Positions 31,296 to 38,560 of a DNA stretch of 64,000 bases are shown one piece after another. Source of the stretch: JACVRW01 sp963819115 (GTDB lineage Bacteria; Actinomycetota; Thermoleophilia; Solirubrobacterales; Thermoleophilaceae); the NCBI GenBank assembly GCA_963819115.1, contig CAWFUR010000012.1, positions 186,001 through 250,000 on the forward strand, read 5' to 3'. The notes under the pieces are model-generated. The model ran no database searches. It saw only the letters and a list, made by a program, of their open reading frames with translations, and was not told the origin of the DNA. Every line of letters begins with the position of its first letter. Within the stretch, counting starts at the first letter, position 1. The position numbers and the translations under genes are program-made.

Positions 31296-32593
31296 TGAAC
31301 ATGCCGGTCGCGGCCGCCGTGGACAGCGGTGACACCGCGTGGATGCTCGCCGCGACCGCGCTGGTGCTGCTGATGACCCCCGCGCTCGGTCTCTTCTACG
31401 GAGGCCTGGTCCGGGCGAAGAACACGCTCAACACGTACATGATGTGCGTCGCGGCGATCGCCGTCGCCACCGTCACCTGGGCGCTGGTGGGCTACTCGTT
31501 CGCGTTCGACGAGGGCAACGGCTTCATCGGCGGGTTCGGGTACGCCTTCCTGCATGACGTGACCTTCGAGCCTCGCGCCGGATCCACGATCCCGCACCTG
31601 CTCTTCATGGCCTTCCAGGCCACCTTCTGCATCGTCACGGTCGCGCTCGTGTCGGGCGCCGTCGTGGAGCGAATGCGCTTCTCCGCGTTCCTCGTCTTCG
31701 CCGCGCTGTGGTCGGTGCTCGTCTATGCGGTCCTGGCGCACTGGGCGTTCGGTCCGGGCTGGCTCCTGAACCACGGAACGCTCGACTTCGCCGGTGGCGT
31801 GCCGGTGGAGATGGGGTCCGGCTTCTCCGCGCTGGCGGCCGCGCTCGTGGTCGGGGCACGCAAGGACTATGGCCGCCAGGCGCTTCTTCCCCACAACGCG
31901 GTGTATGTGCTGCTGGGCGCGGGCCTACTGTGGTTCGGCTGGTTCGGCTTCAACGGCGGCAGCGGGTTCTCGACGGGGCACTCGAGCGTTCTGGCGTTCA
32001 CGAACACGCTGCTCTGCCCCGCATGCACACTCGCGGTCTGGTTCCTGCTGGATGCGTTCCGCGACCGGCAGGTCACGGCCATCGGCGCTGCCACGGCGAT
32101 CATCGTCGGGTGCGTCCTCATCACACCCGCCGGCGGCTTCATCAGCCCGGGGTGGGCGATGGCGCTCGGCGCATTCGGTGCGGTGCCGAGCTACACAATG
32201 GTGGTCTGGCGGCCGCGCACGAAGGTGGACGAGACGCTCGATGTGCTCGCCGCCCACGGCATCGCGGGCCTTACCGGCATCCTCTTCACCGGCTTCTTCG
32301 CCCAGCTCGCGTGGAACGGAGTCTCGAACGGGCTCGTGTACGGCGACGCCGGCCAACTCGGGTGGCAGGTCCTGGCCGTCCTCGCTGCCCCGACGTACGC
32401 CTTCACGGTCACCTTCGTGCTTCTGCGAGCCATCGCTCTGGTCATGCCGCTCCGGGGCACGGAGCACGAGGAGGCACTGGGGATGGACGTGGTGCACCAC
32501 GGCGAGGAGGCCTACGCCACCGGCGAGGGCGCGATCCTGGTCGGGCCGGAGGCGGGTTTCGAGGCCGACGTTCCGGCAGCCGGCACCTCCTAG
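31295..32593 (+). CDS. amtB: Ammonium transporter with Glu replacing the first twin-His
   Basis: The 432-residue protein has eleven membrane spans with Amt signatures (FYGGLVRAKN, FWFGWFGFNGGS-like segment, DFAGG, AAHGIAGLTGILFTGFFA). The pore twin-His pair is changed. The first position, normally His in DFAGGTVVH, is Glu172 (DFAGGVPVEMGSG), while the second, His321, is kept. A similar Glu change occurs in some fungal Mep transporters and alters pH dependence and selectivity. It should import ammonium and be gated by GlnK from the overlapping gene upstream. The cytoplasmic tail of about 40 residues is acidic. Confidence 0.92.
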   Translation: MNMPVAAAVDSGDTAWMLAATALVLLMTPALGLFYGGLVRAKNTLNTYMMCVAAIAVATVTWALVGYSFAFDEGNGFIGGFGYAFLHDVTFEPRAGSTIPHLLFMAFQATFCIVTVALVSGAVVERMRFSAFLVFAALWSVLVYAVLAHWAFGPGWLLNHGTLDFAGGVPVEMGSGFSALAAALVVGARKDYGRQALLPHNAVYVLLGAGLLWFGWFGFNGGSGFSTGHSSVLAFTNTLLCPACTLAVWFLLDAFRDRQVTAIGAATAIIVGCVLITPAGGFISPGWAMALGAFGAVPSYTMVVWRPRTKVDETLDVLAAHGIAGLTGILFTGFFAQLAWNGVSNGLVYGDAGQLGWQVLAVLAAPTYAFTVTFVLLRAIALVMPLRGTEHEEALGMDVVHHGEEAYATGEGAILVGPEAGFEADVPAAGTS

Positions 32594-32608
32594 CGGCAGC
32601 TCACCTCC

Positions 32609-32818
32609 CTACGTCGGGTACACGACCTCACCGTTTTCTTCGTCGACCACGGTGATTGCGCCCGCGGGACAGGCGCGCGCGGCCGCGAGAATCAGATCGG
32701 GCGGTCCCTCGCCGATCACCGTGGCCACGTCGTCCACCTGAAAGACGCCGGGCGCCACCAGGGCGCAGTCGCCATGGGCCATGCAGAGGTTCTCATCGAT
32801 CAGCGGTCGGTAGGGCAT
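32609..32818 (-). CDS. Small ferredoxin of the P450/oxygenase type (second copy)
   Basis: The 69-residue protein has CMAHGDC ... ACPAGAI, the same three-cysteine single-cluster pattern as the ferredoxin at 10600-10806; about two thirds of residues match by eye. It overlaps the end of the reductase gene (32793-34022) by 26 bp in another frame, so translation is tightly linked. Together they carry electrons from NAD(P)H to an unknown oxygenase. The only P450 in the window (61008-62219) is 28 kb away; it could be served by either pair. Confidence 0.85.
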   Translation of the reverse strand: MPYRPLIDENLCMAHGDCALVAPGVFQVDDVATVIGEGPPDLILAAARACPAGAITVVDEENGEVVYPT

Positions 32819-34022
32819 GGTTGTCTCCTTGCTCGGGTTGGGGTTGCTCTGGGGGATCAAGGGTCCGGCGCCATGCGGCGAGCGCCTGGGGGCGGCCGAC
32901 GAGCAGCGCGGCGACCGGGCGCCCTGCGCGCTTCCAGACCGCGGTGAAGTCCCTCGCATCGGGATCGCCGTCGATCACGAGCGCGTCGCCGGGCCTGTGG
33001 CGGCCGACGTACTGGAAGCGGCTGCCGTACTGATCGCTCCAGAAGGTCGCCAGGGGGGCGCGCGGAGGCGTCACGTCCAGCGCCGCGTGAGCCGCGAGCC
33101 GGGCCTGGCGCACGGCCGACTCCCAGTGCTCCCCGCGCACGTGACCGTTCAGCGCGGGGTCGTAGGTCGACGCGGCATCCCCGGCGGCCAGGACGCCCTC
33201 GGCGGCCGTGCGTCCGAAGGGGTCGACGCGCACGCCGCCCTCACTCTCGAGCCCGCTTCCGGCGAGCCAGTCGGTGCTGGGCCGGACCCCGACTCCTATC
33301 ACCACCGCGTCGCACTCCACCGGCGCGCGACCCTCGAGCTCGATGCGCTCCACCCGGCCGTTGCCCGAGAAGCCCTTGATGCGCGCCCCCAGCTCGAGCG
33401 CCACGCCCTCGTCTCGGTGGAGCCGTGCGAACCATGTTCCGAGCGTCTCCCCGAGAATGGCGGCCAAAGGCGCGGGAGCCGCTTCTATCAACGTCACATG
33501 GGCGCCCAGCCGGCGGGCCGTGGCGGCCACCTCGAGCCCGATGAAGCCGGCGCCGACAATCGCGATTCGCCGCCCGCGCCGGACGACGTCGCGCAGGGCA
33601 CGAGCGTCGTCCAGCGTTCGGAGCGTGTGCACGTTGGCGAAGGAGTGAGCTCCCGGCAGGTGCCTTGGCTCGCTGCCGGTCGCGATCAGGAGCCACCTGA
33701 ACCGCAGCTCCTCCCCGGCGTCCAGGGTCACGCTGCGCGCTGCGAGGTCGAGGCCTTCAGCGCGCCTGCCGAGAACGAGGTCCACGTCGTTGTCGGCGTA
33801 CCACCGATCCGGGCGCAGGTACACGCTCTCGGGATCGATGTCTCCCGCCAGGATCTCCTTCGACAGTGGGGGACGGTCGTAGGGGCGCACGCGCTCGGCG
33901 CAGACCATGCGAATCGGACCGTCGTGGCCGCGCCGGCGAAGGGATTCGCAGAAGCGCTGCCCCGCCAGGCCGCCGCCAACGACCACCACCTCTCCCTGTC
34001 GTTCGCTGGCGCTGCGCGTCAT
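32793..34022 (-). CDS. FAD-dependent ferredoxin reductase (second copy)
   Basis: The 409-residue flavoprotein has the FAD fold VVVVGGGLAGQRFCESLRRR, the signature RPYDRPPLSKEIL, the NAD fold IAIVGAGFIGLEVAAT and GVLAAGDAAS. It aligns throughout with the island reductase at 10803-11999 (shared WYA(D/E)(N/H)DVDL, FWSDQ, DARDFTA). Start ATG 34022 (MTRSASERQ) precedes the FAD fold by 11 residues; an ATG at 34061 is less likely. It is divergent from a haem-binding c-type protein. Unlike the island copy, no GTAAG/CTGACC/CTTACC motif is seen upstream. Confidence 0.88.
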   Translation of the reverse strand: MTRSASERQGEVVVVGGGLAGQRFCESLRRRGHDGPIRMVCAERVRPYDRPPLSKEILAGDIDPESVYLRPDRWYADNDVDLVLGRRAEGLDLAARSVTLDAGEELRFRWLLIATGSEPRHLPGAHSFANVHTLRTLDDARALRDVVRRGRRIAIVGAGFIGLEVAATARRLGAHVTLIEAAPAPLAAILGETLGTWFARLHRDEGVALELGARIKGFSGNGRVERIELEGRAPVECDAVVIGVGVRPSTDWLAGSGLESEGGVRVDPFGRTAAEGVLAAGDAASTYDPALNGHVRGEHWESAVRQARLAAHAALDVTPPRAPLATFWSDQYGSRFQYVGRHRPGDALVIDGDPDARDFTAVWKRAGRPVAALLVGRPQALAAWRRTLDPPEQPQPEQGDNHALPTADR

Positions 34023-34122
34023 GCCGCAGACCTTGGCGCCGGTGCCTGAGCGAAAGGTCAAGCGGGCATGTGAACTTCCTGAGAGTCCTTCCGCTCGGCG
34101 AAGGCCGCGATAGGCTCGCGCG

Positions 34123-34548
34123 GTGCGCAGAGTCTTCGTGTTGACGGTCGCGGGGGTCGTGGCGGTGGCGGTGCTGATTCAGGCGGTCCCCTACGGCCGC
34201 GCTCACACGAATCCGCCCGTGACCGCGGAGCCGAAGTGGGACAGCCCTCGCACCCGGGCCCTCGCCGTGGACGCGTGCTTCGCCTGTCACAGCAATCAGA
34301 CGCGCTGGCCCTGGTACTCCAGTGTCGCGCCCGTGTCCTGGCTGACCCAGCACGATGTGGACGAGGGAAGAAGGATTCTCAACTTCTCCGAATGGGATCG
34401 CCCCCAGCGGGCGGGCGAGGCGAGCGAGGCGGTGAGCGAGGGCTCGATGCCGCCCTGGCAGTTCAAGGTCCTTCATCCCGAGGCGCGCCTTTCGGACGCC
34501 GAGAAGCGGCAGCTCATCCACGGATTGCAGGCAACCCTCGGGGGTTAG
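34123..34548 (+). CDS. Haem-binding domain protein with single CxxCH
   Basis: The 141-residue protein is anchored or exported by an N-terminal hydrophobic segment (VFVLTVAGVVAVAVLIQAVP) and has one haem-c motif, DACFACHSNQTRWPWYS. The phrase W-x-S-x-V-AP-x-SWL and GSMPPWQF are hallmarks of the small periplasmic haem-binding family found beside cytochromes and in steroid or aromatic degradation loci. It probably acts outside the membrane in electron transfer. The GTG at 34123 begins 100 bp from the divergent ferredoxin reductase start, so it could accept electrons in the same system, but that is inference. Confidence 0.82.
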   Translation: MRRVFVLTVAGVVAVAVLIQAVPYGRAHTNPPVTAEPKWDSPRTRALAVDACFACHSNQTRWPWYSSVAPVSWLTQHDVDEGRRILNFSEWDRPQRAGEASEAVSEGSMPPWQFKVLHPEARLSDAEKRQLIHGLQATLGG

Positions 34549-34720
34549 TACCGGAGTGCCGCCGCGGCACTCACGTCCGCGGCGTGCCCGAACGGCACGT
34601 TCTGCGAGCAGGCGATGCCTGCCGCGGGAAGCGCGCCCGTGATGAGATAGCCAGGTGGGTTCGCGGCGTCCCTGCCAGAGCGATACCCGAACGCTAGACC
34701 CCGGTTGAACCAAGAAGCAA

Positions 34721-34741
34721 CCCCCGGTCTGAACCTGGGGG
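34721..34741 (+). terminator. Candidate terminator hairpin
   Basis: CCCCCGG and CCTGGGGG arms (one G-U pair) enclose a loop of about seven bases in the 240-bp gap between the haem-binding gene and the DUF1905 gene. No long T-run follows. It may end the upstream transcript. Confidence 0.3.
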
Positions 34742-34788
34742 CCCTTCAGACCCGATGAATTTCACGCGCCCGCGTGGTCTGATTGGGC

Positions 34789-35238
34789 ATGAGATTCCAC
34801 GCCACAATCGAGCTCAACGGGAAGACGGCCACCGGCATCCGGGTTCCGGTGGAGGTGGTGGACGGGCTCGGCGCAGGTCGGAAGCCCGCCGTCCTGGTCA
34901 CTATCGCCGGATACACCTACCGGAGCACCATCGCCACTCGCGGCGATCGCTACCTGGTGGGAGTCAGCGCCGAGAACCGCGCCGGTGCGGGAGTGGCCGC
35001 CGGGGACGAGGTGGAGGTGGAGATCCAGCTCGACACCGAGCCGCGGGAGATCACCGTGCCGCCCGACCTCGCGGAGGCGCTCGAGGCCGACGCGCGGGCG
35101 CGGCAGTTCTTTGACGGGCTCTCGTACAGCCAGAAGCGCTGGTACGTCGAGCCGATCGATCAGGCCAAGAAGCCCGAGACGCGTGAGCGGAGGGTGGCCA
35201 AGGCGGTGGAGATGCTGAAGGCGGGCCGCAGGCGCTGA
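34789..35238 (+). CDS. DUF1905 plus YdeI/OmdA-associated domain protein
   Basis: The 149-residue protein has an N-terminal beta-barrel DUF1905 domain (RFHATIELNGKTATGIRVPV, VVDGLGAGRKPAVLVTIAGY) and a C-terminal Bacteriocin-protection/OmdA helix pair (PPDLAEALEADARARQFFDG, SYSQKRWYVEPIDQAKKPET, RVAKAVEML). This two-domain layout is common in actinobacteria and some members protect against stress, but the biochemical role is not defined. ATG 34789 is chosen because the domain begins at residue 2. It is followed by a PilT-like gene in the same direction. Confidence 0.8.
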   Translation: MRFHATIELNGKTATGIRVPVEVVDGLGAGRKPAVLVTIAGYTYRSTIATRGDRYLVGVSAENRAGAGVAAGDEVEVEIQLDTEPREITVPPDLAEALEADARARQFFDGLSYSQKRWYVEPIDQAKKPETRERRVAKAVEMLKAGRRR

Positions 35239-35316
35239 GCACCACCACATCGAATCAGTGGTTTGCCGCAGCCGGCGGAGGGTGATTCCCGCTCCGGCCT
35301 GACCTGCGGGGCGCCG

Positions 35317-36480
35317 ATGCCCGAGGCAATGGAGCCCAATCACGAGTTCGATTTCGCCGCGGCGCTCGATCGCCTCGTGGAGGCGGGTGGGTCCGACCTG
35401 CACATCAAGGCCGGAAACCGCCCCCTCATCCGCGTCCACGGGAAGCTCGAATGGCTCGACGCGACCACCCCGACCCTCACTCCCGCCGACACCGAGAGCG
35501 TCCTGCACGATCTTCTCACCGAGTCACGGATCAAGGAGTTCGAGGCTTCCCATGAGATCGACGCCGCGTATTCGGTGCCCGGGCTCGCCCGCTTTCGGCT
35601 GAATGCCTACCTCCAGCGCGGATCCGTTTCGATTGTGCTGCGCGTGATCCCGCAGGCCATCCAGTCAGTCGCAGACCTCGGTCTCCCCGAGGTGGTGGGG
35701 CGCCTGGCACAGGAGGACCGCGGGATCGTGCTCGTCTCCGGCACGACCGGGTGCGGGAAGTCCACCACGCTGGCGGCGATGATCGGCCAGATCAACGCCA
35801 CCTCGCGCAAGCACATCGTCACGATCGAGGACCCGATCGAGTACCTGCATCACGACGACAGATCGTCGATCGACCAGCGCGAGGTGGGAAGCGACACGGA
35901 GTCCTTCCAGACCGCCCTGCGCCGGGTCCTGCGCCAGGACCCGGACGTGATCCTGATCGGCGAGATGCGGGACGAGGAGACCGTTCGCACCGCTCTCTCA
36001 GCGGCCGAGACCGGCCATCTCGTCCTTTCCACCCTCCACACGGTCGACGCGACCGAGACCGTCAACCGCATCCTGGACTTCTTCCCGCCCCACGAGAAGC
36101 AGCCGATCCGGGCCATGCTCGCAGGCACTCTCAAGGGCATCGTGTCCCAGCGCCTGGTCCCCGCCGCCAAGGGTGGGGGCCGGGTGCCGATCTGCGAGGT
36201 CTTCACCATGACCGGCCGGGGTCACGACATGATCCTGGACCCGGAGCAGACAGATCACCTCACCGACGTGATCGGGGACGGTGACTACTACGGGATGCAG
36301 ACCTTCGACCAGGCGCTCTACCAGGCGGTCACGCGCGGGGATGTGTCGATGGAGGACGCGCTGGCCTACGCCAGCCGGCCGCACGACCTGAAGCTCCTCG
36401 TGGCGGCTGACGGGCACCTCGCCACCACCATGGACGACGTGTACGTGAACCGCGCTCGCCCGGCCGTGCCCGCGCAGTAG
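35317..36480 (+). CDS. PilT-type twitching-motility/secretion ATPase
   Basis: The 387-residue protein has the PilT N-terminal domain (ALDRLVEAGGSDLHIKAGNR), Walker A GTTGCGKSTT (residues 142-150, Cys replacing the usual Ser), Asp box VTIEDPIEYLH, Walker B DVILIGEMRDEETV and His box LSTLHTVDATETVNRI. PilT retracts type IV pili by ATP hydrolysis. No other pilus gene is in the window, so it is isolated from any pilus operon here. ATG 35317 is preferred over 35329; both lie before the conserved domain. Confidence 0.88.
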   Translation: MPEAMEPNHEFDFAAALDRLVEAGGSDLHIKAGNRPLIRVHGKLEWLDATTPTLTPADTESVLHDLLTESRIKEFEASHEIDAAYSVPGLARFRLNAYLQRGSVSIVLRVIPQAIQSVADLGLPEVVGRLAQEDRGIVLVSGTTGCGKSTTLAAMIGQINATSRKHIVTIEDPIEYLHHDDRSSIDQREVGSDTESFQTALRRVLRQDPDVILIGEMRDEETVRTALSAAETGHLVLSTLHTVDATETVNRILDFFPPHEKQPIRAMLAGTLKGIVSQRLVPAAKGGGRVPICEVFTMTGRGHDMILDPEQTDHLTDVIGDGDYYGMQTFDQALYQAVTRGDVSMEDALAYASRPHDLKLLVAADGHLATTMDDVYVNRARPAVPAQ

Positions 36481-36568
36481 CTCCGCCCGACCGCGGTGAG
36501 TGTGTCTGAGGGGAGGGCCGGAAGGGCTGAGATGTCTTCACCTGAACGGCACCCTCGGCTCGCGGCGC

Positions 36569-37039
36569 CTAGGGCTTGAACACCATCAGGCCGAGGATCG
36601 CGAGGACGGCGAGTGCTGAGGCGTAGTTGAGCGCGCGTGAGAGCGGGTCGTCGAGGAGGCGGCGCAGCTCCGGGTCCGATGGCGCGTGGTCGGAGGCAAG
36701 CCTCGTGGCGAGCACCCGCGCCTGACGGGGGCGCCGGCCGCCGGCCCCGCCGAGCACGACGGCGGCAGCGAAGAGCGCCAGCGAGGCCTCGACCCAGCCG
36801 GCGTCGTATCCAAACCCGCCCAGATGAACGAGCCACAGCCCGAAGGCGAGAACCAGGACCGCCCCCGAGGCTACGAGCAGCGCGCCGATGCGGGCGAGGC
36901 TGAGGAGCAATGCGATCTCGGCCGGCCCGTCGCGGCGGCGCGCGAGCTCGAAGGGAGTCCCGGCGAGCACGATCCCGGACACAAAGAGCAGTACGCCGAC
37001 GAGGTGGCCGAACAGCGCGACGGTGTAGGACGTGACCAT
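36569..37039 (-). CDS. DUF2269-like four-span membrane protein
   Basis: The 156-residue protein has four membrane spans: VALFGHLVGVLLFVSGIVLA, RIGALLVASGAVLVLAFGLW, EASLALFAAAVVLGGAG and NYASALAVLAILGLMVF. The first span carries GHLVGV with a His, and the middle has GLWLVHLGGFGYDAGWVEAS. These fit DUF2269-type proteins, which may be small redox or transport membrane proteins. ATG 37039 is chosen because the first span starts there; it is divergent from the crotonase gene with 40 bp between. Confidence 0.65.
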   Translation of the reverse strand: MVTSYTVALFGHLVGVLLFVSGIVLAGTPFELARRRDGPAEIALLLSLARIGALLVASGAVLVLAFGLWLVHLGGFGYDAGWVEASLALFAAAVVLGGAGGRRPRQARVLATRLASDHAPSDPELRRLLDDPLSRALNYASALAVLAILGLMVFKP

Positions 37040-37079
37040 GGGCGAACATGATTCTCGACCGGCCACGTATAACCGGGGC

Positions 37080-37991
37080 ATGAGCCCAGAAGATGCCCCC
37101 ACGTACGAGACGCTGCTCTACGGCGTCGACCGCCCGCTGGCCACCATCACGCTCAACCGCCCCGAGCAGCTGAACACGATCGTGCCGCCGATGCCCGACG
37201 AGGTGGAGGCGGCCGTGGGCCGGGCGATACGCGATTCGGCGGTGAAGGTGATCGTGATTCGGGGCGCGGGTCGCGCGTTCTGCGCGGGGTACGACTTCAG
37301 CGGCGGGTTCCACCACTGGGCCGAGGGTCTCGAGACCGATGGCCGCTGGGATCCGGGTAAGGACTTCGCCATGGCCACGTCGCCCGAGGTGTCGCCGACG
37401 CAGAAGTTCATGAGCGTGTGGCGCTCGCCGAAGCCGGTGATCGCGCAGGTGCACGGCTGGTGCGTGGGCGGCGGCAGCGACTTCGCGCTCTGCGCGGACC
37501 TGGTGGTGGCCAGCGAGGACGCGGTGCTCGGCACGCCCTACAGCCGCATGTGGGGCTCCTACCTGTCCGGGATGTGGCTGTACCGCCTAGGCCTGACCAA
37601 GGCCAAGGAGCATGCCCTGACCGGACGGCCGCTCAACGGGCGGCAGGCCGCCGACGCCGGCCTCATCAACCAGGCCGTGCCGTTCGCGGAGCTCGAGTCC
37701 ACGGTGGCGGCGCTGGCCGCCGACCTGGCGAGCATCCCGTCCTCGCAGCTCGCGGCGATGAAGCTGATCGTGAACCAGGCCTACGAGAACATGGGCCTGG
37801 CCTCCACGCAGGCGCTGGGCCCGATCCTCGATGGGCTGATGCGCAACACACCCGATGCCCTTAGCTTCATTGAGAAGGCCGAGCGAGAGGGTGTGCGCAG
37901 CGTGGTGGCCGAGCGCGACGGGCGCTTCGGCGACTACTCCCAGGCGCCGGCCGAGCTTCGCCCCGATCCCTCGCACGTGATCGTCCCGTAG
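37080..37991 (+). CDS. Enoyl-CoA hydratase/isomerase family protein (crotonase)
   Basis: The 303-residue crotonase has the oxyanion-hole segments RGAGRAFCAGYDFSGG and VHGWCVGGGSDFALCADLVV, then YRLGLTKAKEHALTGRPLNG. The Glu positions used by true hydratases (in the GRA-E and the E164 region) are not conserved in their usual place (PYSRMWGSYLS), so the reaction may be other than hydration. A paralogue is at 41524-42462. It is 20 bp before the marR gene. Substrate is probably a CoA thioester from fatty-acid or aromatic catabolism. Confidence 0.82.
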   Translation: MSPEDAPTYETLLYGVDRPLATITLNRPEQLNTIVPPMPDEVEAAVGRAIRDSAVKVIVIRGAGRAFCAGYDFSGGFHHWAEGLETDGRWDPGKDFAMATSPEVSPTQKFMSVWRSPKPVIAQVHGWCVGGGSDFALCADLVVASEDAVLGTPYSRMWGSYLSGMWLYRLGLTKAKEHALTGRPLNGRQAADAGLINQAVPFAELESTVAALAADLASIPSSQLAAMKLIVNQAYENMGLASTQALGPILDGLMRNTPDALSFIEKAEREGVRSVVAERDGRFGDYSQAPAELRPDPSHVIVP

Positions 37992-38011
37992 GCGACTAGC
38001 ATCTAAAGGCG

Positions 38012-38491
38012 ATGGCTGTTCACGTACAGGAGCCGGTGACCGAGACCTCATCGCCCGTCTGTCTGGCTGGCAACCTCGGCTGGCTGCTGGATCAGGTGCA
38101 GAACACGCTGGCCGCGGAGCTGGCGGTGGCGCTCGAGCCGCTGGGCCTGGCGTCGCGTGGGTACTGCGTGCTGGCCGCCGCCACGGAGGCGGACCGGACA
38201 CAGATCGAGCTGGCCAACCTGGTGGGCCTCGACAAGACCACCATGACCGTCACCGTGGACCGGCTGGAAGCGGCCGGGCTGGCCCGGCGCACGCCTCTCA
38301 GCACCGACCGGCGCGTGAAGGTCGTGACCGTCACCCCCGCCGGGGCGCGGCGGGTGGCCGAGGCCCGCGAGGTGATCGAGCAGGTCCAGGCGGACGTGCT
38401 CGCCCGGCTCCCGTCCGGGCAGCGTGACGCCCTCATGAAGGGGCTCGCCCGGCTCGTGACGGAGCCGTTTCCCTGCGCCGCTCCGGGATAG
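38012..38491 (+). CDS. MarR-family transcription regulator
   Basis: The 159-residue protein has the MarR dimer helices (NLGWLLDQVQNTLAAELAVA) and winged helix (RTQIELANLVGLDKTTMTVT, VDRLEAAGLARRTPLSTDRR, VKVVTVTPAGARRV). It lies 69 bp upstream of an MFS drug-efflux gene with a palindrome and repeats between them (38492-38543), so it very likely represses that pump and is released by a toxic ligand. The gene may also belong to the crotonase transcript, given the 20-bp gap. Confidence 0.88.
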   Translation: MAVHVQEPVTETSSPVCLAGNLGWLLDQVQNTLAAELAVALEPLGLASRGYCVLAAATEADRTQIELANLVGLDKTTMTVTVDRLEAAGLARRTPLSTDRRVKVVTVTPAGARRVAEAREVIEQVQADVLARLPSGQRDALMKGLARLVTEPFPCAAPG

Positions 38492-38543
38492 ATCGTCCCG
38501 ACCAGGATGATTTACAAAAGTAAATCGTCCCGACCAAGATGAT
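38492..38543. promoter_or_regulatory. Candidate MarR operator: AT-rich palindrome flanked by 20-bp direct repeats
   Basis: ATTTAC-AAAA-GTAAAT (38510-38525) is an inverted repeat with 6-bp arms, unusually AT-rich for this DNA. It is framed by two copies of ATCGTCCCGACCARGATGAT at 38492-38511 and 38524-38543, differing at one base. It sits between the marR stop and the MFS start at 38561, the expected position of a MarR operator for the pump. Confidence 0.55.
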
Positions 38544-38560
38544 CTGCTACGGTCCGGTCT

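Noticed and set aside
30545..32593. Long + strand frame running from the LURP-one gene into amtB
   Set aside because: Only the part from 31295 is the transporter; the upstream part is out of frame with the LURP-one and glnK genes.
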